NCBI GenBank assembly: GCA_024233085.1
Contig: JACKQC010000002.1
Coordinates: 496,001 to 560,000 of the forward strand
Reading direction: 5' to 3'
DNA length: 64,000 nt
Source of the DNA: Akkermansiaceae bacterium
GTDB lineage: Bacteria; Verrucomicrobiota; Verrucomicrobiia; Verrucomicrobiales; DEV007
Position 1 is the stretch's first letter. Every line of letters starts with the position of its first letter. The notes below the pieces were generated by a model. That model did no database searches and was not told the origin of the DNA. It saw only the letters and a program-made list of their open reading frames with translations. Positions 8,026-15,806 of the stretch are shown here, piece after piece. The position numbers and the translations under genes are program-made.

Positions 8026-8475
8026 CTATTTTTCGATTCTCTCAAAAACAGTGTCATCAATTTTATAGGGTGTCGCTTCAGGGTCCGAATCAAATAACGA
8101 AATAATTGGAGTTGGACGGTTTTCCTTGATTGGTTTCAAAATTTTTACGTAGGCGATGGGCCCAAATGGGCTCATTTTAATATTTACCAGTTCCACCTCC
8201 ATGCCTGGCTGGAGAACCTGCGCTCCTCTTGGAACTCCTCCATTTCCTTCCTCTACTATCATTCTGTCAAATCCAGGAACATCCTCGAAGACAAAAACCT
8301 TCTTAGTTCGAAATCGATCTCCCAAGCGGACCGCAAACAGGTTTCCGTGTTTTTCCATGTCGATGAACACCACGCCTTTTGTAGGATCCATTCCTCCTTG
8401 AGAGAAAACCACGCAATGCGAAAGAAATAAAATCGAAACAAAGGCCAAAGACAGGCTAAACACTGTGAATTTCAT
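8026..8475 (-). CDS. Exported hypothetical protein overlapping the RHS tip, candidate immunity protein
   Basis: The 149-aa protein starts with a signal peptide (MKFTVFSLSLAFVSILFLS) and should act outside the cytoplasm. Its mature part is unrecognised and probably mostly beta, with PGMEVELVNIKMSPFGPIAYVKIL as its most ordered stretch. Its ATG overlaps the TGA of the RHS gene (ATGA at 8472-8475), so the two are translationally coupled. Direct coupling of a small unknown gene to a toxin C-terminus is the classic layout of a toxin-immunity pair. Composition is AT-rich like the toxin tip. The immunity role is inferred from position. Confidence 0.72.
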   Translation of the reverse strand: MKFTVFSLSLAFVSILFLSHCVVFSQGGMDPTKGVVFIDMEKHGNLFAVRLGDRFRTKKVFVFEDVPGFDRMIVEEGNGGVPRGAQVLQPGMEVELVNIKMSPFGPIAYVKILKPIKENRPTPIISLFDSDPEATPYKIDDTVFERIEK

Positions 8476-10598
8476 TGTTTTCTAGTTCCGATGCAGGATT
8501 TCTCCGATGGGTTCTCTTTGAGATAATCTAAATACAGTTTCCAGCTATGAGCCCCGGTCCAATCATCAAATTCGTCAGGATCTCCGAAGGTTTCTTCAGC
8601 GGGCCCATTGCCATTGTTGAGAGGGAATTTTTGGCCCATTTGGGGGACTTTGTCCTGGTTATGAGCAATGTTTCGCGAGGCTCCCACCCCGTGCTTGTCT
8701 GTTCCGATCGTTGTTTGCCCTCCCAATCCAGTATAACGGAGATGCTCTCGGATTTCCTTGCCCTCCTTTCCCCGTAGGTACTTCAACGACAATTCAAACA
8801 CCATCGCTCCCTGACTGTGGGCGACCACATTGATGCACCAGCAATCGCAACGATTTCGCTTAGCTGTTCGAGCAGCGCTTCGGATTTTTCGCGCCATGAA
8901 TGTGGCGGGCCGGTCGGCCAATCCAGTCAGTTCATTCATCACAATTTGGGTCAAATCGCCTACTCCCACATGGCCGCCTTTTTTCAGCTTTATCCGAAAT
9001 GCGGAGTAATTTCTTACCGGTGCGACCACGGGAATTTCCGGATAGTTGTTTTTGTGAACGGTCCTAGCGAATTGTCGCTGCGCATCATCTGTCATATTGA
9101 TGCCCGTTACAGTGATGAGAAAACTACACTGATCCTTTGCGTAAGGGGGTTCGGCAAAATCGGGCCACCAATCCCCGGTCGGCACGCTGACGACAACCGC
9201 CACACCGCGCCGCAGTGCGTTTCCTGGGCGAAATCGCTCCCTTCCCAACACGTCGATATCAACGGTTGGTACGTTGTCAATGAACCCATACAAATTCCAT
9301 CCCCCGTCCTCTTCGATTGGATCACGATTCAACCATCGGCCAGTTTTTGTACTGTAATATCTGAAGCCGTAATACAGCAGCCCTGTCCCGTCGGTGAATT
9401 TCGTCGAAAACCGAAACCGATTCATCTCCCTCAGAGCGACGTTTCCATCCTCAAGAATCGTTCGCCCGAAGGCATCGTAGTCGTAGAGCGCCGAGTCCGA
9501 CGGCGTTCCCGCATCGACCACGGCGGAGACGTTGCCGTTTCCATCGTAGGCGTACACCCAGGCCCGCGGCGCCCCGTCTTGCGCTTGAATTCCCGAATCG
9601 AAGACCGCAAGCAACCCGCCGACGCCTCCGGCCCCCTGCGGGGTGCCGCTCAGGTCCGTGCCCCAGACGAGCGACTGAATCCAGGCGCCCGCGCCATCGA
9701 CAATGGCGACGAGATTCCATGCGTCGTAGAGATAGCGTTCTTCCTTTGCAACTGCCCAGTTACCGAGGGTGTTCGGATCGGCGCCGGGAAGGTTGGCATC
9801 CCAGCGGCGCACGATCTGGCGCACGCGGCGCCACTGGCTGTCGTAGGCGAAATCGTAACGCTCGCGCGGGGCGCCGGCCTGGAGGGCGGCGGGACCGGTC
9901 TCCATGGCCAGGAGCCGGTTTTCGCCGTCCCAGGCGTAGAGCCAGCGGCCATCGCTAACGAGGTTGCCGTCGGCGTCGTGGACCGGCTCCAAGAAAGCGG
10001 GATTGACGAACACTCCGCCGGCGCGGCGGGTGACGACGTCCTGGCCATTGACGCCAACTCCGGCGCGGGTGGCCTCGACGGTGACGGTTTCGAAGACGGG
10101 TTGCCCGGCGTTGTCGGCGGTCACTTCGCGCCGCCAATACTCGCCCTGGCGGGTGGCGGCTTCGCCGTTGACGGTGACGGCGGCCTCGGTGTGGGCTTTC
10201 CCCAGCACATCGAAGGCGCCGGGGGTGTCTAGGCTGGCGTATTGATTGAGGGCGTTGGCGGAATAAACGGTGCGCCGCAAGTTGCCGCCCGTGCTGTCGC
10301 CGCCTTCGTCCGCCCATTGGCGATTGCCGAGGTTGTCGTATTGAAAGGCCTGCTGCCACCCGGCCAGCAAGGCGCCGCCCGGCAGATGCTTGGCGGCGGC
10401 GGTGACTTCGTTGCGGTCGTTGTAGCCGTACTGCCAGAACGAGCCGTCCTCGCGATCGGCGCGGGTGCGTCGATGAGCGGCGTCGTAGGTGTAGGCGTGC
10501 GATGTCACCGTCTGGCCTCCGCCTCGAACATAGCCGATCGATTGGAGCCGGTCCAGTGTGTCGTAAGTGCGCGTGCCGGTCAGGTCTCCGTCGCCCAC
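8472..10598 (-). CDS. 5'-truncated RHS-repeat protein with lipase-like C-terminal toxin domain
   Basis: From a GTG at 10598 the protein would have 708 residues; the frame stays open to 10817 but those extra codons are not RHS-like. RHS repeats run from TGTRTYDTLDRLQ onward and the core ends LYYGFRYYSTKTGRW...NRDPIEEDGGWNLYGF, the standard RHS-core boundary. The last 250 or so residues are unique and more AT-rich. They carry VVAHSQGA (candidate nucleophile S595), HNQD (D649) and GAHS (H684), a plausible Ser-Asp-His hydrolase triad. Just upstream, an RHS segment (RYRGYALESDPH...) continues in another frame to about 10672, so the 5' part of the gene is lost and frameshifted. This is probably an orphan toxin tip, possibly silent. 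Confidence 0.75.
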   Translation of the reverse strand: MGDGDLTGTRTYDTLDRLQSIGYVRGGGQTVTSHAYTYDAAHRRTRADREDGSFWQYGYNDRNEVTAAAKHLPGGALLAGWQQAFQYDNLGNRQWADEGGDSTGGNLRRTVYSANALNQYASLDTPGAFDVLGKAHTEAAVTVNGEAATRQGEYWRREVTADNAGQPVFETVTVEATRAGVGVNGQDVVTRRAGGVFVNPAFLEPVHDADGNLVSDGRWLYAWDGENRLLAMETGPAALQAGAPRERYDFAYDSQWRRVRQIVRRWDANLPGADPNTLGNWAVAKEERYLYDAWNLVAIVDGAGAWIQSLVWGTDLSGTPQGAGGVGGLLAVFDSGIQAQDGAPRAWVYAYDGNGNVSAVVDAGTPSDSALYDYDAFGRTILEDGNVALREMNRFRFSTKFTDGTGLLYYGFRYYSTKTGRWLNRDPIEEDGGWNLYGFIDNVPTVDIDVLGRERFRPGNALRRGVAVVVSVPTGDWWPDFAEPPYAKDQCSFLITVTGINMTDDAQRQFARTVHKNNYPEIPVVAPVRNYSAFRIKLKKGGHVGVGDLTQIVMNELTGLADRPATFMARKIRSAARTAKRNRCDCWCINVVAHSQGAMVFELSLKYLRGKEGKEIREHLRYTGLGGQTTIGTDKHGVGASRNIAHNQDKVPQMGQKFPLNNGNGPAEETFGDPDEFDDWTGAHSWKLYLDYLKENPSEKSCIGTRKQ

Positions 10599-10844
10599 GC
10601 GGCCGGATTGCCTTGGCCGCCGGAGTCGTGCGGGTCGGACTCGAGCGCATACCCGCGGTATCGCTATCGGGAAGCTTTCAAGGCCGTTCGTCGAAGCCCG
10701 AAATTTCCCTCGTTTTCTCCTCCACGGTTGGTTTCGCGAATGGGATGCGGCGGGACGAACGCGGCGGCGTCTCGCGACGGCTCGGCGGGGAAGTCTCTCC
10801 CCACCCACCCGTCGCAACGGAAAGGGGGCGGGTCGGGGCGTCGT

Positions 10845-11300
10845 TCAAACTTCGGGCGATCCACCCGTTTTGTCTTCGAGACTGGCGGAGCGCGAATTGG
10901 CGACCACGCCGAAGCGTCGCCTGAGATGCCGGGTCTCCCGGTATCGGTCGACGATGTACCAGATCGTGCCACCCAGGGTGCCGGGTCCCACGAAAAAGAA
11001 CCAACCGAAATCGGATCTGAGAATTCCCAAAAAACCGTAGAGGACCCCATTCACGTTCCCCGCAAATCTCGGGCCGATTTCCGACCAAGAATATGCCCCC
11101 TCGAGAGTCTCGCGGCCAATTTCGATCAAAAACACCCCGCCGATGGCGATCAGGTTGCCTAGAATAATGTGCCGAACGAGGTCCCGAACCGGAAACACGA
11201 TCCGCGCCTCGGGGGAAGGCCGACGCCTTTCGGAATCGAACAGCCATTTCATTGGAAAACTTTCGGCGGCAATCTTGACGAACGAATCGCTCGCCGACAA
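10845..11300 (-). CDS. Hypothetical membrane protein
   Basis: A 151-aa protein with a possible shorter start at 11252 (MKWLFDSERRR). Two hydrophobic segments are visible, one around HIILGNLIAIGGVFLI and one around GWFFFVGPGTLGGTIWYIV, so a two-pass inner-membrane protein with a basic C-terminal tail (RYRETRHLRRRF) is likely. No family is recognised. It points the same way as the RHS remnant and the glycosylase gene but has no functional link that I can see. The 246 bp between it and the RHS start hold only the out-of-frame RHS fragment. Confidence 0.6.
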   Translation of the reverse strand: MSASDSFVKIAAESFPMKWLFDSERRRPSPEARIVFPVRDLVRHIILGNLIAIGGVFLIEIGRETLEGAYSWSEIGPRFAGNVNGVLYGFLGILRSDFGWFFFVGPGTLGGTIWYIVDRYRETRHLRRRFGVVANSRSASLEDKTGGSPEV

Positions 11301-11322
11301 GACCGATCGTTTCCACCAAAAC

Positions 11323-11904
11323 TCACTTCACCCGCCCGAATTTCACCGACACGTGGGGATTGCCGGCGGCGAGAAAACGCCAGGCGTGATTCCGGGATCG
11401 GGAAATGCCGACGCGCCGGTCCGCGACAACTTCGAGGCGGGAGGTCTCGGGACTTGGGAAAAAACCGTGTTCCGCCGAGGCGACGAACGATTTGCCGTGA
11501 TCGGCGCCGTCGAGCCCGAAAGCCATGCTGAGCTTGCCGGGGCCGGAACAGAGGTCGCGCGGATTTTCGCGACCGCGGCGCCGGCGCATGAGGTCGAGCC
11601 CGGCGACGGGTTCGAGGGCGCGGAGGAGGACGAAACCGCGCTCGCCGGTGCGCGGATTTTTGATGAGGACATTGGTCAGCCAATACATCCCGTAGTTGAA
11701 ATAAACGTAGGCGGCCCCGGCGTCGTGCTCCTCGACGAAGCGGCGGGCGCTGGGCCGGAAAAAGGTGTGGCAGGCCTCGTCGCCGTGCTCGGAATAGGCC
11801 TCGGTCTCGACGACGATCCCGGCGCAGTCGCCGCGGCGAAAGACGGCGCCGACCAGTTCGCGGGCGCAGGCGACGGCTTCGCGCTCGAAGAAGTCGCGGC
11901 CCAG
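11323..11904 (-). CDS. DNA-3-methyladenine (alkyladenine) glycosylase, AAG/MPG family
   Basis: The protein of about 193 aa excises alkylated purines from DNA as the first step of base-excision repair. It shows the AAG signature: catalytic Glu in VVETEAY, the substrate-pocket stretch YVYFNYGMYWLTNVL, FVLLRALEP and CSGPGKLSMAFGL. Homology begins at LGRDFFEREA, where no in-frame ATG, GTG or TTG exists, so the coordinate uses a CTG at 11904. A repeat of the REP-like family lies only 17 bp upstream and may have removed or replaced the original start. Either a non-standard start is used or the gene is impaired. Nif3 is the next gene upstream. Confidence 0.8.
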   Translation of the reverse strand: MGRDFFEREAVACARELVGAVFRRGDCAGIVVETEAYSEHGDEACHTFFRPSARRFVEEHDAGAAYVYFNYGMYWLTNVLIKNPRTGERGFVLLRALEPVAGLDLMRRRRGRENPRDLCSGPGKLSMAFGLDGADHGKSFVASAEHGFFPSPETSRLEVVADRRVGISRSRNHAWRFLAAGNPHVSVKFGRVK

Positions 11905-11920
11905 GGGCGGGCCGGAGGCC

Positions 11921-11964
11921 CCGACCCAACAGGGTTGAGCGCCGGACCCAACCCTGTTTGGTCC
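11921..11964. repeat. REP-like inverted pair
   Basis: Two facing copies: CCGACCCAACAGGGTTGAGC and GGACCCAACCCTGTTTGGTCC. Each can form a short hairpin and the two can pair with each other. They sit between the Nif3-family stop and the start of the glycosylase gene. Confidence 0.75.
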
Positions 11965-11972
11965 ACCGGTTT

Positions 11973-12734
11973 TCACAGGCCCGTGGGATGATCGAGGAAT
12001 TCCCACGGCAGGCCGTGGCGGGTCTCGAGGCATTCGGCGAGGGCTTTGACGCCGAAGGTCTCGGTCGCGTAGTGGCCGCCGTAGATGAGGTTGAGGCCGA
12101 GTTCCTCGGCGGCGGTGTAACTCCAGTGCGGCCCCTCGCCGGTGATGAAGGTGTCGATCCCGGTCGCCGCGGCGGCGAAGATTTCCGACCCGGCGCCGCC
12201 GGTTACGATGCCGACCGACCGGACGGTGTCGGGCCCGCCGGGACAGAGATGGGCGCCGGCGCCGGTGGCCTCCCCGACGTGTTGGACCAGCGAGGCGCGG
12301 TCGAGCGAAACCGCCGCGCGCAGGCCGAGCCGGATGCCTTTCCAGTCGAAGAAGGGCTCCACGTTTTCGAAACCGAGCGCGGCGGCGAGGCGGGCGTTGT
12401 TTCCGAGGGTGGGATGAACATCGAGGGGAATGTGGGCGCTGTAGATCGCCAGGCCGGCGTCCATGGCGAGCTTGAGCTTTTCGAACAGGCCGCCGACGAT
12501 GCGCTGGGCGCCCGGCCAGAACAGGCCGTGATGCACGAGGAGCAGGTCGGCCTCGGCGTCGACGGCGGCCCGGATCACGGGCAGACAGGCGTCGACGGCG
12601 GCGGCGACTTTGCGGACGGTTTTGCCGGACGCGGCGGCGAGCTGAAGGCCGTTGTGGGCGTTCGGATAATCGGGGATCTCGGCGAGCCGGAGTTCGGCGT
12701 CGAGTTCGTTGACGATGTCGTCGAGCGGGACCAT
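11973..12734 (-). CDS. Nif3-like dinuclear metal-centre protein (YbgI/GTP cyclohydrolase 1 type 2 homologue)
   Basis: This 253-aa protein belongs to the NIF3/YbgI family, which binds two metal ions and has no firmly settled cellular role. Metal-ligand segments are visible: LLLVHHGLFW near residue 66, SAHIPLDVH near 105 and FITGEGPHW with GGHYATETFGV near the C-terminus. It lacks the inserted PII-like domain of longer members. The ATG at 12734 gives MVPLDDIVNELD, the usual family beginning. It is divergent from ychF and upstream of the glycosylase gene. Confidence 0.88.
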   Translation of the reverse strand: MVPLDDIVNELDAELRLAEIPDYPNAHNGLQLAAASGKTVRKVAAAVDACLPVIRAAVDAEADLLLVHHGLFWPGAQRIVGGLFEKLKLAMDAGLAIYSAHIPLDVHPTLGNNARLAAALGFENVEPFFDWKGIRLGLRAAVSLDRASLVQHVGEATGAGAHLCPGGPDTVRSVGIVTGGAGSEIFAAAATGIDTFITGEGPHWSYTAAEELGLNLIYGGHYATETFGVKALAECLETRHGLPWEFLDHPTGL

Positions 12735-12822
12735 TTTTTAAGAAAACCACGTCGGCGATGAAAACGAAAGCCGCAAGAAAATCGCGTGCGCCTTTCGGGC
12801 CGCGCGCATACTGTCCGGCCCC

Positions 12823-13938
12823 ATGCTCCAGGCCGGTATCGTAGGACTACCCAACGTCGGTAAATCGACGCTTTTCAACGCGGTGACGCGCTCGCGAAAA
12901 GCGGAGGCGGCGAACTATCCCTTCTGCACGATCGATCCGAATGTCGGGGTCGTCACGGTGCCGGACCCTCGGCTGGAGGTGCTCGGAAAAATCTCGAAGA
13001 CGCAGAAAATCGTGCCGGCGGCGATCGAGTTCGTCGACATCGCGGGCCTGGTGAAGGGCGCCAGCGAGGGGGCGGGCCTCGGCAACCAGTTCCTCGCCAA
13101 CATCCGCGAGGTGGACGCCATCGTGCAGGTGGTTCGCTGCTTCGAGAACGACGACATCATCCACGAGCTGGGCAGCGTCGATCCGCTCCGCGACATCGAG
13201 ATCATCAATTCGGAGCTGCTGCTGGCGGACCTCGCGGCCCTAGACAAGCGGAAGGCTTCGCGTGAAAAGAAGGCGAAGACCGGGGACAAGGAGGCCAAGG
13301 CCGAAGTGGCGCTGATCGACGCGATCTACCCGCATCTCGACGCGGGGAAACCGGCCCTGACGGCCGAGCTGAGCGCGGAAGAGCGCCGGCTGCTGCGGGA
13401 ATTTTTTCTCCTGACCTCGAAGCCGACGATATTCGCCTGCAACGTCGCGGAAGCCGAGCTGGGAGCGGCGACGAAGGATCCGGACAGCCATCCCTTCGTC
13501 TCGAAGGTGCGAAAATACGCCGCCGAAACCCACGGGGCCGAGGCGGTGGTGATCTCGGCCAGGATCGAGGAGGAGATGATCGATCTGGAAGCCGACGAAG
13601 CGAAGCTTTTCCTGGAGGATCTCGGCGTGGAGGACAGCGGCGTGTCGGCGCTGATCCGGGCGGTGTACCATTTGCTCGGGCTGCGGACCTACCTGACGAC
13701 GGGGGTCAAGGAGACGCGGGCCTGGACGATTCCGGCGGGGGCCAAGGCGCCGCGGGCGGCCGGGGTGATTCATTCGGATTTCGAGCGCGGGTTCATCGCG
13801 GCCGAAGTCGTGTCCTACGACGTGCTCACGGAACTGGGTTCCCACGCGGCGGCGAAGGAGGCGGGAAAGCTCCGGATCGAGGGCAAGGAATACGTCGTCC
13901 AGGACGGCGATGTGGTGGAATTCCGGTTCAACGTCTGA
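12823..13938 (+). CDS. ychF: Redox-regulated ribosome-binding ATPase YchF (Obg-like)
   Basis: The 371-aa protein is full length for YchF/OLA1. The P-loop is GLPNVGKSTLFNA at residues 8-20, the G3 region is DIAGLVKGASEGAGLGN, and NVAEAE replaces the guanine-specific NKxD, as expected for an ATP-preferring member. The C-terminal TGS-like domain ends with AKEAGKLRIEGKEYVVQDGDV and FRFNV. It binds ribosomes in the cytoplasm and acts in translation or stress response. The gene stands alone, divergent from Nif3. Confidence 0.96.
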   Translation: MLQAGIVGLPNVGKSTLFNAVTRSRKAEAANYPFCTIDPNVGVVTVPDPRLEVLGKISKTQKIVPAAIEFVDIAGLVKGASEGAGLGNQFLANIREVDAIVQVVRCFENDDIIHELGSVDPLRDIEIINSELLLADLAALDKRKASREKKAKTGDKEAKAEVALIDAIYPHLDAGKPALTAELSAEERRLLREFFLLTSKPTIFACNVAEAELGAATKDPDSHPFVSKVRKYAAETHGAEAVVISARIEEEMIDLEADEAKLFLEDLGVEDSGVSALIRAVYHLLGLRTYLTTGVKETRAWTIPAGAKAPRAAGVIHSDFERGFIAAEVVSYDVLTELGSHAAAKEAGKLRIEGKEYVVQDGDVVEFRFNV

Positions 13939-14061
13939 TACCGCGGCGCCCCCCGGCCAGCGCCGTTGACTTTCAAGGGCCGACCCTTACACTACGGCTT
14001 TCCTCCGGCCCCGCCGCCCTCTGGAAGGGCGGTCAGGTCGGCCCCTTATCTCCTCCGGAAC

Positions 14062-15750
14062 ATGAGAATCCCATTCGTTCGCTCGTGCCATGGTTTGCCG
14101 GTCGCCTCGGTTTTCCTGCTTTGTCTCGCTGGTCAGCCCGCGCTGAATGCTCAACTGGCTCCGCCGCCCGCCGCTCCCGCGGAAAAGACGGAGGTCGAGG
14201 TGCCGCCGCCGCCGTCCGAACAGGCGGACGTGTCCGAAATCTCCTTCGACGCCATCGTCCGGGTCGAGGTGGACACGAAGATGCCGAACTATCGCGTTCC
14301 GTGGAACATCGGTGGCATGGGCAACGGCGTCGGAACCGGATTTCTGGTGGGGCCGAACCGGTTTCTCACCAACGCCCATGTCGTCAGCAACAACCGGCTG
14401 ATTTACATCAAGAAAATCGACGATCCGAAGCCCTACGAGGCGAAGGTTCTCCATGTCGCCCATGACTGCGACCTGGCGCTGTTGGAAATTCAGGATCACA
14501 CGGAATTTTCATCGAGTTTCAAGGGGGTGGAGCCGCTGAAGATCGGCGGCATCCCGAAGCTCAACACCACGGTCATCGCGGTCGGCTATCCGATCGGCGG
14601 GGAGCGCATCTCGGTGACGCGGGGGATCGTTTCGCGCATCGATTTCCGGCCCTACAGCCATTCGGGCGTGGACAATCACCTGAGCATCCAGGTGGACGCG
14701 GCGATCAACCCGGGAAACTCGGGCGGTCCCGTGCTGCAGGACAACCAGGTGGTCGGCGTCGCCTTTCAGGGGTACTCGGGCGCGGTGGCCCAGAACACCG
14801 GCTACATGATCCCGGTGCCGGTGGTGGAGCGCTTCCTCAAGGACATCGAGGACGGCCACTACGACTACTACGCCGACCTCGCCACGCAGACGATGAATCT
14901 GCTGAACCCCGCGCAGCGCAAGGCTCTGGGCCTGCCGAACGACGGCGTCGGCGTCATGGTCTGCATGCCGGATGCCGCCGGGCCGGGCGCCGGCATCCTC
15001 GAGACCGAGGATGTCCTGCTCAGCATCGACGGACATGTGATCGCCAGCGACGGCTTCATCGAAATCGAGGGCGAGCGCGTGAATCTCAACGAGATCATCG
15101 AGCGCAAATTCGCGGGCGACAAAGTCGAGCTGGAGATCTGGCGCAAGGGGAAGCGTGAAAGCGTCTCGATCGCGCTGACCCGTTTCATTCCCTATCTCAT
15201 CCAGGCGAACATCTACGACCGGCAGCCGTCCTTCGTCCTTTTCGCGGGCCTGCAATTCCAGCCGCTGGACCGGAACATGATGGCGGCCCACAACATCGAC
15301 GATCTGTCGGTCCGGTATTTCTTCAGCTATTTCGCCAGCGAGGAGCTTTACCGCGAACGGCCCGAGGTCATCGTCCTGACGGCGGTCCTGCCCGACTCGG
15401 CCAACACCCACCTCGAAGCCTACACGCAAAAGGTGGTGGACAGCATCAACGGCAAGAAAATCCGCACGCTTCAGGATGTCTTCGACGCCCTGCACGGCGA
15501 CGCCAGCGAAAAGGGACACGAGGATTTTCACGTGATCCGGTGCCTCGGGGAGGGCCGGCCGCTGGTCATCGAACGCGCCATCGCCGAGGAGGCGCACAAG
15601 CGGATCATGGCGAAGTACAACGTGAATTTCGACCACTATATCGAGAAACCGGAGATCCTTTCGGTCGAGGGGCTCTTCCGACCGGACGGCACCCCGGAGC
15701 ATCCCGAAGAGAAGGAGGCGGGCGACTCCAAACCGGAGAAAAAACAGTGA
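14062..15750 (+). CDS. Secreted trypsin-like (HtrA/Deg-type) serine protease with PDZ region
   Basis: The 562-aa protein has a signal peptide ending near LNAQ and then a Pro/Ala-rich linker. The protease domain has a complete triad: H106 in TNAHVV, D137 in HDCDLALL and S220 in NPGNSGGPV. A PDZ-like region follows (ILETEDVLLSIDG) and a second, more divergent one near residue 440. It should act in the periplasm on misfolded or regulatory substrates. The ATG at 14062 precedes the only good signal peptide. It is 56 bp upstream of a paralogue that has lost catalytic residues, probably in one transcript. Confidence 0.88.
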   Translation: MRIPFVRSCHGLPVASVFLLCLAGQPALNAQLAPPPAAPAEKTEVEVPPPPSEQADVSEISFDAIVRVEVDTKMPNYRVPWNIGGMGNGVGTGFLVGPNRFLTNAHVVSNNRLIYIKKIDDPKPYEAKVLHVAHDCDLALLEIQDHTEFSSSFKGVEPLKIGGIPKLNTTVIAVGYPIGGERISVTRGIVSRIDFRPYSHSGVDNHLSIQVDAAINPGNSGGPVLQDNQVVGVAFQGYSGAVAQNTGYMIPVPVVERFLKDIEDGHYDYYADLATQTMNLLNPAQRKALGLPNDGVGVMVCMPDAAGPGAGILETEDVLLSIDGHVIASDGFIEIEGERVNLNEIIERKFAGDKVELEIWRKGKRESVSIALTRFIPYLIQANIYDRQPSFVLFAGLQFQPLDRNMMAAHNIDDLSVRYFFSYFASEELYRERPEVIVLTAVLPDSANTHLEAYTQKVVDSINGKKIRTLQDVFDALHGDASEKGHEDFHVIRCLGEGRPLVIERAIAEEAHKRIMAKYNVNFDHYIEKPEILSVEGLFRPDGTPEHPEEKEAGDSKPEKKQ

Positions 15751-15806
15751 CCCCCGGCTCCGTCCGCGGAACCTCACACGAACGAACCCAGACTTTTCGC
15801 ATTACG

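Noticed and set aside
11323..12750. A 475-codon fusion ending in the AAG glycosylase
   Set aside because: The first 280 codons are an Arg/Pro-rich shadow of the Nif3-family gene; only the last 190 or so are protein-like.
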